DNA of 64,000 nt from Verrucomicrobiia bacterium (GTDB lineage Bacteria; Verrucomicrobiota; Verrucomicrobiia; Limisphaerales; DASXHY01): NCBI GenBank assembly GCA_035629175.1, contig DASPIL010000098.1, forward strand, positions 1 to 64,000. The letters are read 5' to 3'. Of the stretch, positions 61,839 through 64,000 are shown in pieces. The notes under the pieces were generated by a model. It had not been told where the DNA came from. It saw only the letters and a list, made by a program, of their open reading frames with translations, and did no database searches. Position 1 is the first letter of the stretch. Every line of letters begins with the position of its first letter. The position numbers were made by a program, and so were the translations under genes.

Positions 61839-61920
61839 GCTGTGACCTCCGTGAATTTTGCGGCCGTCGGAACGCGCAACTCGCCCGAGAGGAGCTTGCG
61901 TGGCTCCGGTAGCCTAGCAT
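61835..61920 (-). pseudogene. hsdS 3' tail remnant
   Basis: A 28-codon frame containing [11 protein letters not shown], the HsdS terminus, and ending in FTEVTA followed by TGA. The intact HsdS ends comparably, in AELVETTA. Only about 30 bases clearly match hsdS. Its TGA overlaps the following mini-ORF ATG as ATGA, the same coupling used by the real hsdS and its downstream gene. Confidence 0.7.
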
Positions 61921-61959
61921 CACAAAATGAAAGTCGGTGGTGGAGTTGTTTCATTTCCG

Positions 61960-62586
61960 TCACATCATTTCATTTGCTTTGCGCTTGGCTTCTTTGAACT
62001 CCTGCGATTCGTTGATCGCGCGAATACTTTCGTTAAGAGCGGCTTGCCGTGTGCGGTCTTGTTCAATGAATTTGCTGAACGCCTGCTCTGCATCATCCAA
62101 TGCTTGCTCATTCAGGGTTTTCACTTTCCTGAACTGACGATAATCCACTGCGCAGATCAATAGATGAGCAACAATTGCTGCGGTGGAGATTGCTCCACAG
62201 TGGCAGACTTCGACCCACGGAATCACATTGCCGGCTGTTCCTTCCGCGTTATCGGGATAGGGAACAAGTTTTCCCCGCAGGCTCTTGCGTTCGAATCCCA
62301 ACAAAATCGTGATCGGACTAGAGTCGCCAAGGAACTGTTGCCACTTGTGAGCCTCCCCCAAGGCGCGTTCTTCTGATTGAGATGTGAAATCGAATAGGGA
62401 AATGCCCCCGAGTTGCTGACAAGCGTATCGGCCGCCCCAACGATTGAGCCATCCATCATTCGGTTTGACGAAGCTTTCACTTTGAATCTTGCGCCAATGT
62501 TCCGGGCTTGTGCGATGCCAGAGCAATCCGTTCCGCAACTCGTCCCAGAGCGGGTGACCAACATGCATCTCATTGCCCTCGTTCAT
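61960..62586 (-). CDS. Unknown cargo protein, possibly ADP-ribosyltransferase-like
   Basis: A 208-residue protein directly after hsdS (ATGA overlap). Pattern features are LLWHRTSPEHWRKIQSESF, like the H/R-T-S strand of ADP-ribosyltransferases that binds NAD; QLGGISLFDFTSQSEE; and NVIPWVEVCHCGAIS, with a Glu in the place of the catalytic Glu. A charged helical tail follows (about residues 150-208). I do not recognise a named family, and the ART reading is only an inference from these spaced motifs. No antitoxin-like macrodomain gene is adjacent. Confidence 0.65.
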   Translation of the reverse strand: MNEGNEMHVGHPLWDELRNGLLWHRTSPEHWRKIQSESFVKPNDGWLNRWGGRYACQQLGGISLFDFTSQSEERALGEAHKWQQFLGDSSPITILLGFERKSLRGKLVPYPDNAEGTAGNVIPWVEVCHCGAISTAAIVAHLLICAVDYRQFRKVKTLNEQALDDAEQAFSKFIEQDRTRQAALNESIRAINESQEFKEAKRKANEMM

Positions 62587-63821
62587 GCGGTAGTCTCAAC
62601 AAGTTCAGCAGGCACGCGCAACTCGCCCGAGAGCAGCTTGGGCAGCAGCGCGTCCCGCAACGCGGCGAGGGTGCGGGATTCTTCTTTGTTCGCCTTGATG
62701 CGCTCATCCAGTGGCGTCACTTGGCTGACAAATCTTCTTTGGAACTCAATCGGCGGCAGGGTGATTTTGAACCGTTTGATGGAATCGAACGTGATTTGCG
62801 GGAATGTTCCCGAGCGAGACTCAGCTTCAATTTGAAATTCCTTCAACGCCTCCGCCGAAGTCAAAAGCTGATACAGAATTCTCGGCTCAATCGTTTCAAA
62901 AGCGCGAACCACCATGAACTTCGTGGATACGACGTAATCAACCGGATCAAAATCCACATACGCGTATCGGCGATTGCCGGGGCGAATCTCACTAAACAAA
63001 ATATCGTTCCTGCGGATGGCTTTCTTCGCCTGTCCCGGCAGACCGATCTTCGAACTGCGGTTAGAGTGCAAAAAGTCACCGCACAGCACGTCGCCGGTAT
63101 TCACAAAAACAACGTCTGACACTTCCGAGAAATCGAATGTATTTGAAGCATTCTCTGCAACTTCTCCGAGAGTTGTTTCGCGCCAGCCTTTGGGGAGGGC
63201 GGATTGAGTGGCGTCCCCGCCTTCGCCAAGGCTACGGCCGGCAGGCACGAACCAGGATTTGAACAGGGTCTGGGCCAGCGCCTCCAGCGTCTCGTTCATC
63301 CGCCGGTTCAACTCAATCTTTGCGGACAGCGTGAAATACAAATCGCCGATGAACTCCTGCACCTTGCGCTCGGGGATTTGGAGCAACAGTTTGTCGAAAT
63401 CACCTTTCTTAAAGTGAGGGATGAGCGTGCCAACGTGCATTTGTTCAATCTGTGATTGAACAGCGGGCGAGCGCAGCACAGCGAAAAGGAATTTGGGATA
63501 AACTTTCTTCTCGTCCGCTCGAATTGCGACCATGTCTTGAGCAATGCAGAAATCTACAGGGTCGGGAACGAGGCAAACCCTTCCAGGCGTCGCCTTGTTT
63601 ACAAAAAGTATGTCGCCCGGTCGCGGATGCCCGCGAAACCATGTGTCGTAGGTTTCCTGCGACACATATCGTGCCTTCTCGTAAGTCGGGTAGAGCAATT
63701 CGTTCCGAATACAATTTGTCGCAATGAGCGGAATTCCTTTTTCTGCGGTGGGGCAAGTCTTTCCTCGGTTGTCCACCACATCGCTGAGGAGTTCAGAGAA
63801 TGGAAGCTCGTCAACTTTCAT
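62583..63821 (-). CDS. hsdS: Type I restriction specificity subunit HsdS
   Basis: A 412-residue protein with the standard two target-recognition domains. TRD1 covers about residues 5-150. A central conserved helix follows ([31 protein letters not shown]). TRD2 covers about 205-360. The distal conserved helix ends in [19 protein letters not shown]. It determines the DNA sequence methylated and cut. Residues about 192-204, right after the central helix, are encoded by a palindromic interspersed element. The start overlaps the hsdM stop by 11 bases; the stop overlaps the next ATG. Its last 60-70 bases recur four more times in the operon. Confidence 0.94.
   Translation of the reverse strand: MKVDELPFSELLSDVVDNRGKTCPTAEKGIPLIATNCIRNELLYPTYEKARYVSQETYDTWFRGHPRPGDILFVNKATPGRVCLVPDPVDFCIAQDMVAIRADEKKVYPKFLFAVLRSPAVQSQIEQMHVGTLIPHFKKGDFDKLLLQIPERKVQEFIGDLYFTLSAKIELNRRMNETLEALAQTLFKSWFVPAGRSLGEGGDATQSALPKGWRETTLGEVAENASNTFDFSEVSDVVFVNTGDVLCGDFLHSNRSSKIGLPGQAKKAIRRNDILFSEIRPGNRRYAYVDFDPVDYVVSTKFMVVRAFETIEPRILYQLLTSAEALKEFQIEAESRSGTFPQITFDSIKRFKITLPPIEFQRRFVSQVTPLDERIKANKEESRTLAALRDALLPKLLSGELRVPAELVETTA
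63208..63247. repeat. REP-like palindromic element in frame inside hsdS
   Basis: The plus strand reads GCCTTCGCCAAGGCTACGGC followed by CGGCA. It is a short GC-rich imperfect palindrome whose minus-strand translation contains [10 protein letters not shown] recall this peptide/DNA motif as a widely dispersed short repeat in verrucomicrobial and related genomes. The usual HsdS linker at this point lacks it, so it appears inserted without breaking the frame. Confidence 0.55.
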
Positions 63822-64000
63822 AGCCGAGCTTTGTCAGATTTGCCCGAATCGCCTTCTCCAGCTTTGCCGATTCGACGAATTGTTCTTCGAGCGTGGCGGT
63901 GAGGCGTTTCATCTTTTGCTCGAAGGGTTCGGAATCTTCTTCCACTTCCGCCGCGCCCACGTAGCGGCCGGGCGTGAGCACGTAATCGTGTTTGCGGATT
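63811..64000 (-). CDS. hsdM: Type I restriction methylase subunit HsdM, C-terminal end (partial)
   Basis: The final 62 codons before the right edge. They include [19 protein letters not shown], typical of the end of the HsdM methylase domain, then [20 protein letters not shown] and a terminal helix ending TKLGYES. The stop lies 11 bases inside hsdS. HsdM transfers methyl groups to adenine in the recognition site; its catalytic NPPF-type motif would be beyond the window. Confidence 0.93.
   Translation of the reverse strand, partial: IRKHDYVLTPGRYVGAAEVEEDSEPFEQKMKRLTATLEEQFVESAKLEKAIRANLTKLGYES

Noticed and set aside
48085-64000. Integrative element or prophage boundaries around the restriction operon
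   Set aside because: No integrase, transposase, tRNA-overlapping direct repeat or phage structural gene was seen; the right edge is cut by the window.

Overview
The window looks like chromosomal DNA from a Verrucomicrobiota bacterium, probably a Pedosphaera- or Limisphaerales-like lineage. The reasons are high-GC coding DNA, a PEP-CTERM surface protein, a [20 protein letters not shown]-type pseudopilin, giant secreted repeat/Ig/PA14 proteins with a common C-terminal module, a two-component propeller kinase, DUF4861 and DUF4159 proteins, and a moxR-bat operon. No rRNA, transposase, integrase or CRISPR array was seen.

Region 1 (1-11,044): a broken acyltransferase remnant, then a MoxR / DUF58 / BatA / BatB / TPR / BatD / TPR-SH3 operon. 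Its genes from DUF58 onward are coupled by ATGA or GTGA overlaps, and a secreted GH35 beta-galactosidase sits between moxR and the DUF58 gene. Region 2 (11,068-30,931): alanine dehydrogenase coupled to a BrkB/YihY membrane protein, tRNA-Leu(GAG), an RHS/YD-repeat protein with a C39-peptidase-like N-terminal part, a 1,327-aa secreted protein carrying exact 702-bp tandem repeats, a DUF4159 protein, tRNA-Val(CAC), a ComM/YifB ATPase and a four-module PA14-like secreted protein. Region 3 (30,932-47,973): a PEP-CTERM protein, a pseudopilin, two signalling modules, rhomboid and M48 membrane proteases, a DUF4861 protein, a TolC-type outer-membrane protein, a glycogen-binding-domain protein, RidA, an MGMT-like protein coupled to RmuC, and an intergenic array of 20-22-bp degenerate repeats.

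Region 4 (48,085 to the right end, all minus strand) is the most striking part. It reads as one long type I restriction-modification operon, hsdM-hsdS-(about 11 kb of cargo)-hsdR. Nearly every junction is a start/stop overlap or a gap of a few bases. The cargo, in transcription order, is: an ADP-ribosyltransferase-like unknown; a CD-NTase with a SLATT two-TM effector (CBASS-like); a GIY-YIG-like protein; a fused AAA ATPase-DUF4435/TOPRIM protein (PARIS AriA/AriB-like); an unknown protein; a DUF4268 PD-(D/E)XK-like protein; an XRE-ImmA/IrrE protein with a DUF4411 PIN-like partner; DUF3037; a HipA-like kinase; and a HIRAN protein.

Between these modules lie leftover pieces of the host operon: four extra copies of the hsdS 3' tail (peptide around [15 protein letters not shown]) and two extra copies of the hsdR 5' head. 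Several survive as tiny ORFs still coupled to the next gene. The pattern suggests that the hsdS-end/hsdR-start junction has acted repeatedly as a recombination and loading point, so that defence modules accumulate under hsd transcription and translation. In addition, hsdR and hsdS each carry a short palindromic interspersed element in frame, used as an inter-domain linker.
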